The notes beneath the pieces are model-generated. The model searched no databases. It was not told the DNA's origin and was given only the letters and a program-made list of their open reading frames with translations. Made by a program: the position numbers and the translations under genes. A stretch of 64,000 bases of DNA from assembly GCF_027474825.1 (NCBI RefSeq), contig NZ_CP107030.1:868001-932000 (forward strand). Reading direction: 5' to 3'. Shown here piece by piece: positions 49,531 through 59,071 of this stretch. Positions within the stretch are counted from its first letter, which is position 1; every line of letters begins with the position of its first letter. The DNA is from Maribacter halichondriae. GTDB taxonomy: Bacteria; Bacteroidota; Bacteroidia; Flavobacteriales; Flavobacteriaceae.

Positions 49531-50619
49531 CTATATCCCTTTTTTTAAGATTTTTGCTATTTTATCTATGTCATTTTCAGTGTTATAGAAGTGAAAACTG
49601 AGTCGAATTCCATCGCCTCGTTGTGCACAGATCACTTTTTCTTTCGAAAGATGATTATATAAACCATCATGGCCCTTGATATTGAAGATTGTGCTATGAT
49701 CTTTTCGTTCGGTGATATCCTCATTAAGTAGTCCGAGATTCGTAAAAGTTTCCTTCGCTTTGTTCGAAAGTCGTTTGTTCTGCGCTGCGATATTATCTAT
49801 TCCGATACCATTGAGAAAATCAAGCGAGAATTTTAGGCTTCCAAAATTGAAGGTATCCAAATGGCCCGGTTCAAAGTGTTTTGCAAATCGAATTGAATTC
49901 CGCATTTCCTTATTGGCGTTCGCGGCACTAAAGCCGATCGACTTTACCGAAAAGTATTCCTGAACACGATCTTTGAATAGCAGAAAACCATTACCATAAC
50001 CTGACAATAACCATTTGTAGGCACTGGCTCCTAAAATGTCGATCGCCGAATCTTCAAAATCGAAACGTTCCGTGCCACAATACTGTGTGCCGTCGGCTAT
50101 TATGATTAAGTCCGTATATTCTTCTTTTACTTTTTTCAGGAATTCGAGGTCAATTTTGATTCCGTTGAGCCACTGTACCAAACTTAGGGCCAAGACCGAA
50201 AAATTTCCACTTTCCAGCTTTTCCCAAATATTTTCTTCCAAACGGGCATTTATCCTTGCATATTCAATAGAAAAACCTCTATCCTCAAAAGGCCAATTGA
50301 CGGATGGGTAGTCGTTTTCCAATAGTAAGATTTTGCTTCTTTTGTCCAATCCTTCCAAGAGCAGGTTCAATCCTAAAGAAAAATTGGGCACTAAAGCTAC
50401 ATTTTCGACCTTACAGCCCAAAAAGGTAGCCAGCGCCTTTCTCGCTCCGGGAATATAATTTTGCATTCCATCTGCCCGTGCCTCGCTTGCCCCAACTAAA
50501 AAGTCGACACTATGTTGTTTGCGCCATTCGGTCAAACTTCGGTACATGAGGCCCGAAGCGGCCGTATTTGCATAGATACAGTCCGTAAGGATCGGAAACT
50601 CGTTTTGTATGTTTTGCAT
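49531..50619 (-). CDS. Class V aminotransferase-like PLP enzyme
   Basis: The 362-residue protein has the class V fold: YANTAASGLMYRSL, LVPNFSLGLNLLLEGL, LIIIADGTQYCGTERFDFE (PLP aspartate) and the Schiff-base lysine in ILGASAYKWLLSGYG, followed by LDTFNFGSLKFSLDFL. The family includes cysteine desulfurases, kynureninases and the ergothioneine C-S lyase EgtE. Nearness to egtBD (1 kb, opposite strand) makes an EgtE-like role possible but unproven. Confidence 0.85.
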   Translation of the reverse strand: MQNIQNEFPILTDCIYANTAASGLMYRSLTEWRKQHSVDFLVGASEARADGMQNYIPGARKALATFLGCKVENVALVPNFSLGLNLLLEGLDKRSKILLLENDYPSVNWPFEDRGFSIEYARINARLEENIWEKLESGNFSVLALSLVQWLNGIKIDLEFLKKVKEEYTDLIIIADGTQYCGTERFDFEDSAIDILGASAYKWLLSGYGNGFLLFKDRVQEYFSVKSIGFSAANANKEMRNSIRFAKHFEPGHLDTFNFGSLKFSLDFLNGIGIDNIAAQNKRLSNKAKETFTNLGLLNEDITERKDHSTIFNIKGHDGLYNHLSKEKVICAQRGDGIRLSFHFYNTENDIDKIAKILKKGI

Positions 50620-50651
50620 TTCCCGTGAATTTTAATCTCTATCGATTCGCT

Positions 50652-50659
50652 TATCTTTG
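50652..50659 (+). promoter_or_regulatory. -7 promoter box before the 2TM-folA genes
   Basis: TATCTTTG fits TAnnTTTG and lies 21 bases before ATG 50681, which supports that start over the upstream TTG at 50657. Confidence 0.5.
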
Positions 50660-50680
50660 TGGTTAAAGATACCTATTCAC

Positions 50681-51124
50681 ATGTTCTCCAAGAACAAAAA
50701 CAAATCGGAAGTAGATTTAGAGCAGCACGACCTGTTGGAGACGGCCCACGCACGTATCAAACAGAAAAAGCGGTTGTATGTACACTTTGTTATTTTTTTG
50801 ATCGGTAGTGTTTTTCTAATCCTCATCAATAAAATTTTAAAATACGGGGAAACCTATGATTGGTTTATATGGGGCATTACCTTTTGGGCCTTTTTGTTCG
50901 TCATACATGTCTTCAATGTCTTTGTGACCCAAAAATTCATGGGAAAAGAATGGGAACGTACCCAACGCGAAAAATTGGTGCGTAGGCAAAAGGAACGCAT
51001 CGCCGAAATTCAAAAGAAAATCGAGACTGAATTTCCGCTATCCCAAATCAATAAAAAAAAGAGCTGTGAACACTATTTGCATGATAGCCGCGGCTGCGGA
51101 AGACAATGCCCTGGGAAAAGATAA
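50681..51124 (+). CDS. 2TM domain protein, 3' end probably frame-shifted
   Basis: From ATG 50681 the product (MFSKNKNKSEVDLEQHDLLE) has two membrane helices (VHFVIFLIGSVFLILINKIL and GITFWAFLFVIHVFNVFVT) with charged loops, the 2TM domain found in many Bacteroidota. The written frame runs 67 bases into folA with an unlikely tail. If the run of eight A at 51053-51060 had nine, the protein would end NKKKEL with its TGA overlapping the folA GTG, a standard coupled arrangement. Function is unknown. Confidence 0.78.
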   Translation: MFSKNKNKSEVDLEQHDLLETAHARIKQKKRLYVHFVIFLIGSVFLILINKILKYGETYDWFIWGITFWAFLFVIHVFNVFVTQKFMGKEWERTQREKLVRRQKERIAEIQKKIETEFPLSQINKKKSCEHYLHDSRGCGRQCPGKR

Positions 51125-51563
51125 CGACCTGCTCTGGCACCTGCCCGATGATTTCAAACGTTTTAAAAAACTGACGTCGGGACACAAAATCATTATGGGT
51201 CGCAAGACTTTTGAGAGCTTCCCGAAACCGTTGCCCAATCGTATTCATATTATTATTACCCGAGATAAAAAATACCAAGTGCAGTTCGACGATTGCATTG
51301 TGGCACATTCTTTTGATGAAGCCATAAAGCTTATTGAAAACGAAGAACTTTCATTTATTATCGGGGGCGGGGAAATCTATAAACAAGGCGAGCACTTTGC
51401 CAACCAAATCGAATTGACACGTATACATGCCACTTTTGATGATGCAGATACGTTTTTCCCGGAAATCGATGAGAACATCTGGAAATTGGTAAAGGAAGAA
51501 TATCATTCAAAAGATGAAAAGCACAAATTTGATTTTACGTATTTTACGTATGTAAAGAAGTAG
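51066..51563 (+). CDS. folA: Dihydrofolate reductase
   Basis: The 165-residue protein starts with GTG 51066 (MNTICMIAAAAEDNALG). It contains GKDNDLLWHLPDDFKRFK (substrate-binding loop), HKIIMGRKTFESFPKPLPNR and LSFIIGGGEIYKQG, all DHFR hallmarks. It regenerates tetrahydrofolate, needed after the ThyA reaction. An internal ATG at codon 6 is an alternative start but would cut the first beta strand. Confidence 0.95.
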   Translation: MNTICMIAAAAEDNALGKDNDLLWHLPDDFKRFKKLTSGHKIIMGRKTFESFPKPLPNRIHIIITRDKKYQVQFDDCIVAHSFDEAIKLIENEELSFIIGGGEIYKQGEHFANQIELTRIHATFDDADTFFPEIDENIWKLVKEEYHSKDEKHKFDFTYFTYVKK

Positions 51564-51713
51564 GGCGCTAATTCGTCGTGAACTCATGGTGATGCCTTCG
51601 TAGAAAAAATTTATTCCCTCCAAAACCGTCCCGTAAAAGGTCAATTAACTAAACTACTAAAAGAGACCAGGAATGGGACACTCTCAGAAAATGTATTGCA
51701 TACTAAATAAATT

Positions 51714-53414
51714 GTCCCGTAAAACGGCCGTGGCTGTTGCAGAACTCCGATAAATAGCAATTTTTGCTTTTACCTATGTGCGGAAATCCGTAAATTAAAG
51801 GTATGCAAGGCAGAAAAAATTATACCGAAAAACTCTTCCTAAGTTTCCAGTTATCGGACCGGATCCCAAAGGAAAATCTTTACAGAAGACTCCGCGAAAC
51901 GCTCGACCTGAGTTTTCTTTATAAGGATACTAAAGAACTTTACGGCAAGACCGGCAACCCCTCGATCGACCCCGTGGTCTTTTTTAAGCTACTGATCACG
52001 GGATACCTTGAGAACATCACCTCCGACCGAAAACTGGTGGAACATTGCTGCATGCGAATGGACGTGCTCTACTTTCTGGGCTATGACCTGGACGAGGAGC
52101 TGCCATGGCATTCAACGATCAGCAGGACGAGACAGCTTTACCCGGAATCCCTTTTTGTGACTTTGTTCAACAAGGTATTCACCCTGTGCGTCGACAGCGG
52201 GATGGTATCCGGACACACCCAAGCAGTGGATTCGGCCCCGATAAAGGCAAATGCGTCCATGGAGAGCGTAGTGCCGAAAATGCCCGCCACCCCTATGGAG
52301 GACCACTTGAAAAAAGTGTCGGAAGAAAATCGGGAAACTACGGAAAAACGTAGGGGAGGCGTATCTCCCGTACGTGTCTCCGCCCCGGCACACGAACTGA
52401 AGCGCATGGAGAAGCACCACCAAAATCTGAGGGACAGTCCGGTACAACTGGTCGGCGCGTCCCACAAGAAGGCACGTCTGCTGAGCAACAAGACACACTA
52501 CAACCCACACGATCCGGATGCCCGTATATCGGTTAAGCCGGGCAAGGCCAGAAAGCTGAACTACCACTGTAGTATGGCGGTGGATACCGCGGAAGGGGTC
52601 ATCTCGAATATCCAGGCCGACTTTGCCGACGGTAGGGACAGCCAGTACTTGAAGGATATCAGCCTAAAGGTGCTGGACCGTTTAAGGAAGAACGAGCTGA
52701 TAATGACGGATATCCTGGCGGACGCAGGTTATTCCAATGGGTCCAACTACGATTTTCTCGAACAAAGGAAGATTACAGGGTGGATACCCGTTTTCGGGAA
52801 ATACAAACCCAAGATAGACGGTTTTCCATACAACAGGGAAAAGGACGAATACAATTGCCCGATGAACAGGCCAATACCTTTCAAGGGGTTCCGAACCAAC
52901 CGGGACGGTAGCGTACTGAAATGTTATTGGGCGGCACCGAAAGACTGCAAGGCCTGCCCCATGAAATCCCAATGTGTGCCGAATACCAAATGTAAAAAAA
53001 TCACCAGAACCATCTATGACGAACAATACTTGAGGGCCTACGCCAGACAGCACAGCGAAAGGGGCAAACGAATGAAAAACCTTAGACAAAGTACGGTAGA
53101 GCCCGTGTTCGGTAGTCTGACCCAGTTCTACGGCCCAAGAAGAATAGGCGTACTGGGCAAGGCCGGTGCGCACAAGGTCATACTCATGGCGGCAATCGCC
53201 TTCAACCTGAAAAAGTACCTAAAGAAAGGGGGAAGGAAACCTTCCATAAGTATTTTAAGGGCCATTATGGATGTACTTCAAGGCCACTTGAGCGCTTTTT
53301 ATCGGCAAATCCAACCAAGACCGGTTCTTATTAAGACTCGCTGAAAACAGCCTGATTACATCCGTATCTTGTGTACGGACCACTTCTGCAACGGCCACGG
53401 CCATTTTATGGAAC
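51714..53414 (+). mobile_element. IS1182-type insertion sequence
   Basis: Imperfect terminal inverted repeats of about 36 bases frame the transposase gene. The left end starts GTCCCGTAAAACGGCCGTGG at 51714; the right end, read on the minus strand from 53414, starts GTTCCATAAAATGGCCGTGG, and both continue to TTGCAGAA. No clear target duplication was recognised. The element looks complete. A further copy of GTCCCGTAAAA lies 85 bases left of the left end (about 51629). Confidence 0.85.
51803..53344 (+). CDS. IS1182 family transposase
   Basis: The 513-residue protein has the IS1182-like N-terminal domain (GNPSIDPVVFFKLLITGYLE, RMDVLYFLGYDLDEELPWHS) and the DDE catalytic core: AVDSAPIKANAS, MTDILADAGYSNGSNYDF and RQSTVEPVFGSLTQFYGPRR. 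A zinc-like cysteine group (CKACPMKSQC) sits between. The gene is full length with higher G+C and different codon use from its neighbours, which marks it as an imported element. Confidence 0.95.
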   Translation: MQGRKNYTEKLFLSFQLSDRIPKENLYRRLRETLDLSFLYKDTKELYGKTGNPSIDPVVFFKLLITGYLENITSDRKLVEHCCMRMDVLYFLGYDLDEELPWHSTISRTRQLYPESLFVTLFNKVFTLCVDSGMVSGHTQAVDSAPIKANASMESVVPKMPATPMEDHLKKVSEENRETTEKRRGGVSPVRVSAPAHELKRMEKHHQNLRDSPVQLVGASHKKARLLSNKTHYNPHDPDARISVKPGKARKLNYHCSMAVDTAEGVISNIQADFADGRDSQYLKDISLKVLDRLRKNELIMTDILADAGYSNGSNYDFLEQRKITGWIPVFGKYKPKIDGFPYNREKDEYNCPMNRPIPFKGFRTNRDGSVLKCYWAAPKDCKACPMKSQCVPNTKCKKITRTIYDEQYLRAYARQHSERGKRMKNLRQSTVEPVFGSLTQFYGPRRIGVLGKAGAHKVILMAAIAFNLKKYLKKGGRKPSISILRAIMDVLQGHLSAFYRQIQPRPVLIKTR

Positions 53415-53543
53415 CTTTATTACTTACTGAAATTATATTTGAGATTGATGTAAAATGGACTGCTGACATTGGGAGAATTAAAAAATGACCAGGATGTAGG
53501 TATTACCAATATTCAACAATCAAAGACCGCTGTGAAAGACATG

Positions 53544-54365
53544 CTATTGTAACCATTTTAAAAATCGCAATACGAATAAATCGACAATTTCAATTGCAAT
53601 GAGTAAAATGATAATCCACTCTAATCTACTGCTTTCCTTTTGATCCAATATAGCTTTGAAAAATTCAAGGTTTTCCTGAATAATCGCTAATCGTTCGTTT
53701 GTCTGTCTTAAACTGCCATTAAGTCCGAACGCTTTTCTCAACTCCGTAGATTTGCCACTAGATCCAGTACTTTCATGGATATCTTGGATGGTATCCAAAA
53801 CATTTTTGTTTTCCTCAATCTCAGTTTTAATGTTCCATAAGCTACCTAAATGTATCTTTAGTTGCCTTTTCGTAATTTTTAATTTACCATTCGCCCGTAA
53901 ATAAGTGTTCTGCGCTGTCGTAATTGCCCACAACTGGTTGGTAATTTTAGCATACTTGTTCATGGTGACAGATTGTACTATGGTATGCAATACCTTTTTT
54001 AGAGCAACACTATCGAGATAAGGAAGTGTCACTTTATTGAAAGAATCATCACTTATATTTTTATGCACTACAAGATTCAATGATTGTGGAGAATGACTAA
54101 TTTGAAATTCATTATATAATTGCCTTAATTCATTGCAAATTCCATTTTTTCTATCCTTGGAAGGATCAAAAAACCCGACCATCCCATATTGAAAAATATA
54201 AAGAAACTTTTCTTCGCCGATTTTTTCGTTTAGATCTTCGTTGTCAGAAAACAGTTCTTCCCACGACAAGATACGTACGCAGTCCGTGACGGCCATCATG
54301 GCTGCGGTTTGATATACGTTGACGTTGTACATGGTCTTTCCTCGATTAAATAACATTATCATCAA
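53544..54365 (-). CDS. RMD1/YagE family (DUF155) membrane-anchored protein
   Basis: The 273-residue protein has a globular N-terminal part, a helical second half (NKNVLDTIQDIHESTGSSGK, ERLAIIQENLEFFKAILDQK) and one C-terminal membrane segment in SRLEWIIILLIAIEIVDLF, the signature end of DUF155 (yeast RMD1, human RMND1). Start is uncertain: an ATG (MYNVNVYQTAAMM) 11 codons in fits the family better. It lies 12 bases downstream of the arginine decarboxylase gene, so the two are probably co-transcribed. Bacterial function is unknown. Confidence 0.8.
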   Translation of the reverse strand: MMIMLFNRGKTMYNVNVYQTAAMMAVTDCVRILSWEELFSDNEDLNEKIGEEKFLYIFQYGMVGFFDPSKDRKNGICNELRQLYNEFQISHSPQSLNLVVHKNISDDSFNKVTLPYLDSVALKKVLHTIVQSVTMNKYAKITNQLWAITTAQNTYLRANGKLKITKRQLKIHLGSLWNIKTEIEENKNVLDTIQDIHESTGSSGKSTELRKAFGLNGSLRQTNERLAIIQENLEFFKAILDQKESSRLEWIIILLIAIEIVDLFVLRFLKWLQ

Positions 54366-54376
54366 GATTCCTGATT

Positions 54377-55789
54377 TTATATCACTTGTTTTGTAGTTTC
54401 ATATCCTAATATATCTAAGAGTTCCTCTGATTTTTGCCGATTCTTAAACAAAGTTGTACTTAGAAGCCCGTTCTCGTCCTTATCGATTAAAATATGTTGG
54501 GGATGTGGAATCAAGCAATGTTGTAGACCGCCATAGCCACTGATTGCTTCCTGATAAGCCCCTGTATTGAAAAACCCTATGTAAAGTGGCCGTTCTTGTT
54601 GAAATTTTGGCAAATAGAGGTCATTGGCGCACCCCTCGTTAGAATAATAGTCATCCCCATCACAGGTAAGTCCGCCTAACAGTACTTTCTCATAGTGATC
54701 GTGCCATCCGTTAAGAGGCAACATCATAAATTTTTTGTTAATGGCCCAAGTATCTGGCAGGGTGTTGATAAAAGAGGAATCTATGATATACCATTTTTCG
54801 GTATCGTTTTGGTATTTCTGTTCTAAAACTTTGAAAATAACTCCGCCGCTTTCTCCCACGGTAAAACTTCCAAACTCGGTAAAAATATCGGGATAGGGTA
54901 TCTTGGCTTTAGTACATACAGTGCCTATCAAATCTACAATCGACTGAATTATTCCTTGGTAGTCGTAATCAAAGCCAAGGGAGTTTTTAATGGGGAGGCC
55001 TCCTCCTATGTTAAGGCTGTTTAATGACGGGCAAATCCTTTTGAGTTCCACATATATACGTAAACATTTTTTGAGTTCGCTCCAATAATAGCTGCTGTCA
55101 CTGATACCTGTGTTGATAAAAAAGTGTAGCATCTTAAGTGTTACTTTATTGTTGTCTTTTATACTATACTTATAAAAAGGAACAATGTCTTGATAGCCGA
55201 TTCCGAGTCTAGAGGTCCGGAATTCGAATTTTGGCTTTTCTTCGGAGGCAATTCGTAGACCAATAGATAGCTTACCAACTACCGTACGGCACAGGTGGGT
55301 CAATTCTTCAAAATTATCGAGAACGGGAATACAGCGATCATGACCACCATTGATTAAGCTGGCAATACTATTCACGTATTCGGGCTGTTTAAATCCATTG
55401 CAAATAATGTAGGTATTTCGATCTATTTTGTTCTGCCTGATCAATCGACCGACAATATCAATATCGAAATTTGACGATATTTCTATATGTACATCATTCT
55501 TTATGACCTCTTGGATTATCGGTTCAAAATGGGAACTCTTTGTACAATAGCAGTAATGGTACCTTGCACGGTAATCGGTCTTTTCAAAAGCGGTACGAAA
55601 CCATGCTTTGGTTTTGTTAATGTTTTCAGGTATTTTGGGCAAAAGGGTAAATTTTAATGGACTCCCATATTGTCCGACCAAACTCATAAGGTCTATGCCA
55701 TGAAACAAGAGGTTGGATCCCTTCAAGGAAATATTTTCCTGTGGAAATTCAAAGGTTTGGTCTATGAAATCTATGTATTTGGTATTCAT
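54377..55789 (-). CDS. speA: Arginine decarboxylase-like PLP enzyme (fold III)
   Basis: The 470-residue protein resembles flavobacterial arginine decarboxylases: SPLKFTLLPKIPENINKTKA, PLP lysine 84 in YCYCTKSSHFEP, LNIGGGLPIKNSLGFDYDY, FTEFGSFTVGESG and GGLTCDGDDYYSNEGCANDL with the second-subunit cysteine-aspartate motif. It would convert arginine to agmatine for polyamine synthesis. It carries many changes from the usual flavobacterial protein and sits with a DUF155 gene next to an insertion element, so it may be a paralogue. Confidence 0.82.
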   Translation of the reverse strand: MNTKYIDFIDQTFEFPQENISLKGSNLLFHGIDLMSLVGQYGSPLKFTLLPKIPENINKTKAWFRTAFEKTDYRARYHYCYCTKSSHFEPIIQEVIKNDVHIEISSNFDIDIVGRLIRQNKIDRNTYIICNGFKQPEYVNSIASLINGGHDRCIPVLDNFEELTHLCRTVVGKLSIGLRIASEEKPKFEFRTSRLGIGYQDIVPFYKYSIKDNNKVTLKMLHFFINTGISDSSYYWSELKKCLRIYVELKRICPSLNSLNIGGGLPIKNSLGFDYDYQGIIQSIVDLIGTVCTKAKIPYPDIFTEFGSFTVGESGGVIFKVLEQKYQNDTEKWYIIDSSFINTLPDTWAINKKFMMLPLNGWHDHYEKVLLGGLTCDGDDYYSNEGCANDLYLPKFQQERPLYIGFFNTGAYQEAISGYGGLQHCLIPHPQHILIDKDENGLLSTTLFKNRQKSEELLDILGYETTKQVI

Positions 55790-55859
55790 TACCGATAGGG
55801 CTTTGAGATAGAATTGTTCTTTTCTTTAAAAGTTGGGGGAGTGGTAATTAAATGAATGC

Positions 55860-57609
55860 TTAATTCTTTACAACCTTCAAGCTTATTAGCTTTTTGCCAT
55901 TTGCTATGACTTCAATAAAGTACATCCCGGGACTACTGTTGATGTCAAAGTCAATTTTGTCCGTTTTGTTATAGTTCGCTTTTGAAACAAGCTCTCCAGA
56001 AAAATTTCTTACATTAAGAGTTACCGTATCGTACAGTTGACCCAAATCAAGGGTTAAGTTATCTGTTGTTGGGTTTGGAAATATCAGGGGCAGACTAAGC
56101 ATTTCATTTTTTGAAGGGATTGAAAGGTAATTGCTTAGTTTTTGTACAAAAATATCTGATAACCCATTGGAAAGAAGATTATCCACTCCGGTTCCAGGGT
56201 CAAAATCAGCTTCTTCTTCAAAAGATCCTGTGGAATAAACATTAAAATTAGGATCTACGGCTATGGACGACCCGCTATCATTTCCTGCTGCTCCCATGCT
56301 TTTTGCCGATTTAAAATTACCCGAAGCACTTAGTTTTGAAATGAAAATATCCAGCCCTCCCTGCGAATCAAGATTTTGGATTCCTAGCCCGGGATCAAAA
56401 TCTGCGGCAATTCCCGTAAAATACCCTGTGGTATATACATTTCCCCATGGGTCAACGTTTATGGAGGACCCACTGTCCAGCCCTGAACCTCCCATGTTCT
56501 TTGCCCATTTAAAATTACCCGACTTATCCAATTTGGAAACAAAAATATCAATGGCTCCAGGATAGCCCCCGGTAACAGTGAGGTCAAAAGTTGCAACTGC
56601 ATCCGGGTCAAAGTCGGCTGTTCCGTCAAAAAAGCCGGTCGTATAAATATTTCCTGCGATCCCGAGGGCAATGGAAGTCCCCTCATCATCCAATGGTCCT
56701 CCCATGCGCCTTGCTCCCACAAAATTACCTGAGGCATCCAGTTTGGAGATAAAAATATCACGGCCTCCTTCCGATTCAAGAAAATTCATTCCGGCTTTGG
56801 GGTCGAAATACGCTCTTGCTTGGAAAGAACCTGTAGTATAGATATTCCCTAATTCGTCGAGGGCTATGGAGTTACCCACATCATACAAATCTCCTCCCAT
56901 TTTTCCTGCACCCACAAAATTGCCTGAGGCATCCAATTTGGAGATAAAAATATCCGTGGCTCCCGATGAACTGAGGTTGTGGATTCCTGTAATATCTGGG
57001 TCAAAGTCGGCCGTATCTCGAAAAAAACCGGTGGTATGCACATTTCCGGTGTCATCAACAGCTACGGAGTTCCCTTGATCCCCTAATATTCCACCAATTC
57101 TTTTTGCCCACACCAAATTGCCCAAGACATCTAATTTAGAGATAAATATGTCCTCCTCTCCTTCCGAAACGAGGTCCAAGACCCCGACATCATCTGGGTC
57201 AAAGTCGGCCGTACCCGTAAAATACCCTGTGATATACACATTCTCGAATACATCGACGGCTATGGAGTAACCTGCATCGGCGTCTTCTCCCCCATTTTTT
57301 TGCCCATACAAAATTGCCCGAGGCATCCAATTTGCAGACAAAAATATCATAGCTTCCTGCAGATTCAAGTTCATGGACCACTAGATCATCAGGGTCAAAG
57401 TCAACAATTCCATCAAAAAAACCAGTAGTATATATATTTCCTGAGACATCAACAGCTATGGCTTTTCCCCCATCAACTGAGGTGTCTCCCATACTTCTTG
57501 CCCAATCATAGGTTTGCAAATTAGCTGGCACCAAAGTTTGGGCAGTTAGGGTAGTTGTAAGCAAAAAGCCAAAGCAAACAAGGCTATATATTCTATATGA
57601 ATTTTTCAT
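55860..57609 (-). pseudogene. SBBP-repeat protein with T9SS sorting domain, two base losses at one site
   Basis: The N-terminus has a signal peptide (VCFGFLLTTTLTAQ), then about seven SBBP beta-propeller repeats of roughly 55 residues with the pattern GNIYTTGFFDGTADFDPD and DIFISKLDASGNFVWAK. The C-terminal 80 residues form a type A type IX secretion sorting domain (IFPNPTTDNLTLDLGQ, SPGMYFIEV, LKVVKN). The frame shifts at 57289-57301. One more base in the C run and one in the T run gives NFVWAKKMGGEDADAGYS, exactly the repeat consensus. It is probably a secreted or surface-attached protein; its binding partner is unknown. Confidence 0.85.
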
Positions 57610-57720
57610 CTTTTAAATTTTTAGGGTTTCTGAATCATTGAGACATAAAAACAGTGCATTCGTATGAATAAATTTGTATTGATTTATTTTAAGAATTAAA
57701 AACCAATATCATTTTTGGAT

Positions 57721-58950
57721 TTAGTCAAACCATTCTATTGATGGATCCACATTAGTCCTCCATGCTTTTTCATAGATTCTCACTAACCCTTCCCCTGGGC
57801 CTCCCTCAACATTTCCCCTTCTTTCTTCTATGAAATGGTTACTTAAAATTTGATATTCAACCATTGATCCCGAGCCCATATAAATTGGTAAGGGGAAAAA
57901 CCCAAGAGACGTACCATTCTCTGTAAAGAGTTCTTCTTCATTGCCAACCATATTATCCAAATAAAATGTGCAACTGCTTTGGTCGAAGTAATAATCTGCA
58001 TCAAAAACATTATGAACATTATTATCAGTATACGACACAGAGGCGCCACAAAAATCTGTATTTAATATGTCCAAATTAAGAGCATTCTCACTCATCTCCC
58101 CCGAAATTTTATCTGCACTAATAAATGAGAATTCGTCCCAGGTTACTACATACGAAGATTCATAATGAAGCGATACATTGTCCGGGTTTCCGACGGGGCA
58201 AAACGGTCCATAATAACTTCCACTATCGCCACAACAACCAACAACATCACCTTCAAAAAACGAAAATTCATATGGCCCAGTATGATAATCTTCGTTTACA
58301 TAAGTCCCGTCCCATCTCCAAAACGGAATATTTTTTGTACCACTAGCTATGTCAATAGCACATGCGCCGCCACCGTCGTTACGTTTTTCAATAACTACGG
58401 GTTTTTCAAATACATCAATAGGTTCTGTACCGGTATCATCGGCTGGGACAAACTTTAGATTAAATGAAAATGGTGGATCCCATGAGGTAACATCAAAATC
58501 AAAATTCAGAATAAGAATAGTGTCGTTTTCCTGTTCTTGTTCAAACTCAGCTTCTATATACGAATCACTGCCCTCCACTTGTGTCCACACTAAAGAGGAG
58601 AATATCTTTGGACTCTGGGGCTTTAAGATTTTTATGCGATTAACAATCCCTTCTACCCAAAAAATGGTATCGGTATCTATTTTTAGATCTGCTACAGCTG
58701 ATTTAGCACTTTTGGCGGTAGGTAAAGTACCTTTTATAACCCGGCCATTCCGGAATTTTAAGCTTTGGGTTATTTTGTTGGCATCCAGATTCACAGGGTC
58801 TACCGGTTCTTCTGGTGTTCCCTGTTCTTCGGGGGTTGGATCGGGATTTTTGACGTCGGGGGTATCATCCTTACTGCAGGCTGCGATAATCAAAAAGATC
58901 AAAGCAAACCTTAAAATCTGAATTCCAAATTTTTGTACTGGCTTTTTCAT
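57721..58950 (-). CDS. Lipoprotein of unknown function
   Basis: The 409-residue protein has a lipoprotein signal (FALIFLIIAACSKDD, Cys about residue 25) and a Pro/Glu-rich spacer (PDPTPEEQGTPEEPVDPVN). A mostly beta-strand domain follows, with many Asp and Trp residues and several cysteines (GACAIDI, VVGCCGDSG, GPFCPVG) that could form disulfides. I do not recognise a family. It lies between the SBBP-repeat protein and the LytTR regulator on the same strand and may belong to the same surface system. Confidence 0.75.
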   Translation of the reverse strand: MKKPVQKFGIQILRFALIFLIIAACSKDDTPDVKNPDPTPEEQGTPEEPVDPVNLDANKITQSLKFRNGRVIKGTLPTAKSAKSAVADLKIDTDTIFWVEGIVNRIKILKPQSPKIFSSLVWTQVEGSDSYIEAEFEQEQENDTILILNFDFDVTSWDPPFSFNLKFVPADDTGTEPIDVFEKPVVIEKRNDGGGACAIDIASGTKNIPFWRWDGTYVNEDYHTGPYEFSFFEGDVVGCCGDSGSYYGPFCPVGNPDNVSLHYESSYVVTWDEFSFISADKISGEMSENALNLDILNTDFCGASVSYTDNNVHNVFDADYYFDQSSCTFYLDNMVGNEEELFTENGTSLGFFPLPIYMGSGSMVEYQILSNHFIEERRGNVEGGPGEGLVRIYEKAWRTNVDPSIEWFD

Positions 58951-59071
58951 GATAGATACATTTAAAGATTAAACTTGTTTAAATGTATTGTTCTTTTAAG
59001 CCGGCCGCTATTCGGACTTTATAACTGGGAAGTATTTCAAATAAGTGTGTGCGGGAATTTGATAAGTGGTA

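Noticed and set aside
52112..53173. Long antisense frames in the transposase
   Set aside because: Shadows produced by the higher G+C of the insertion sequence.
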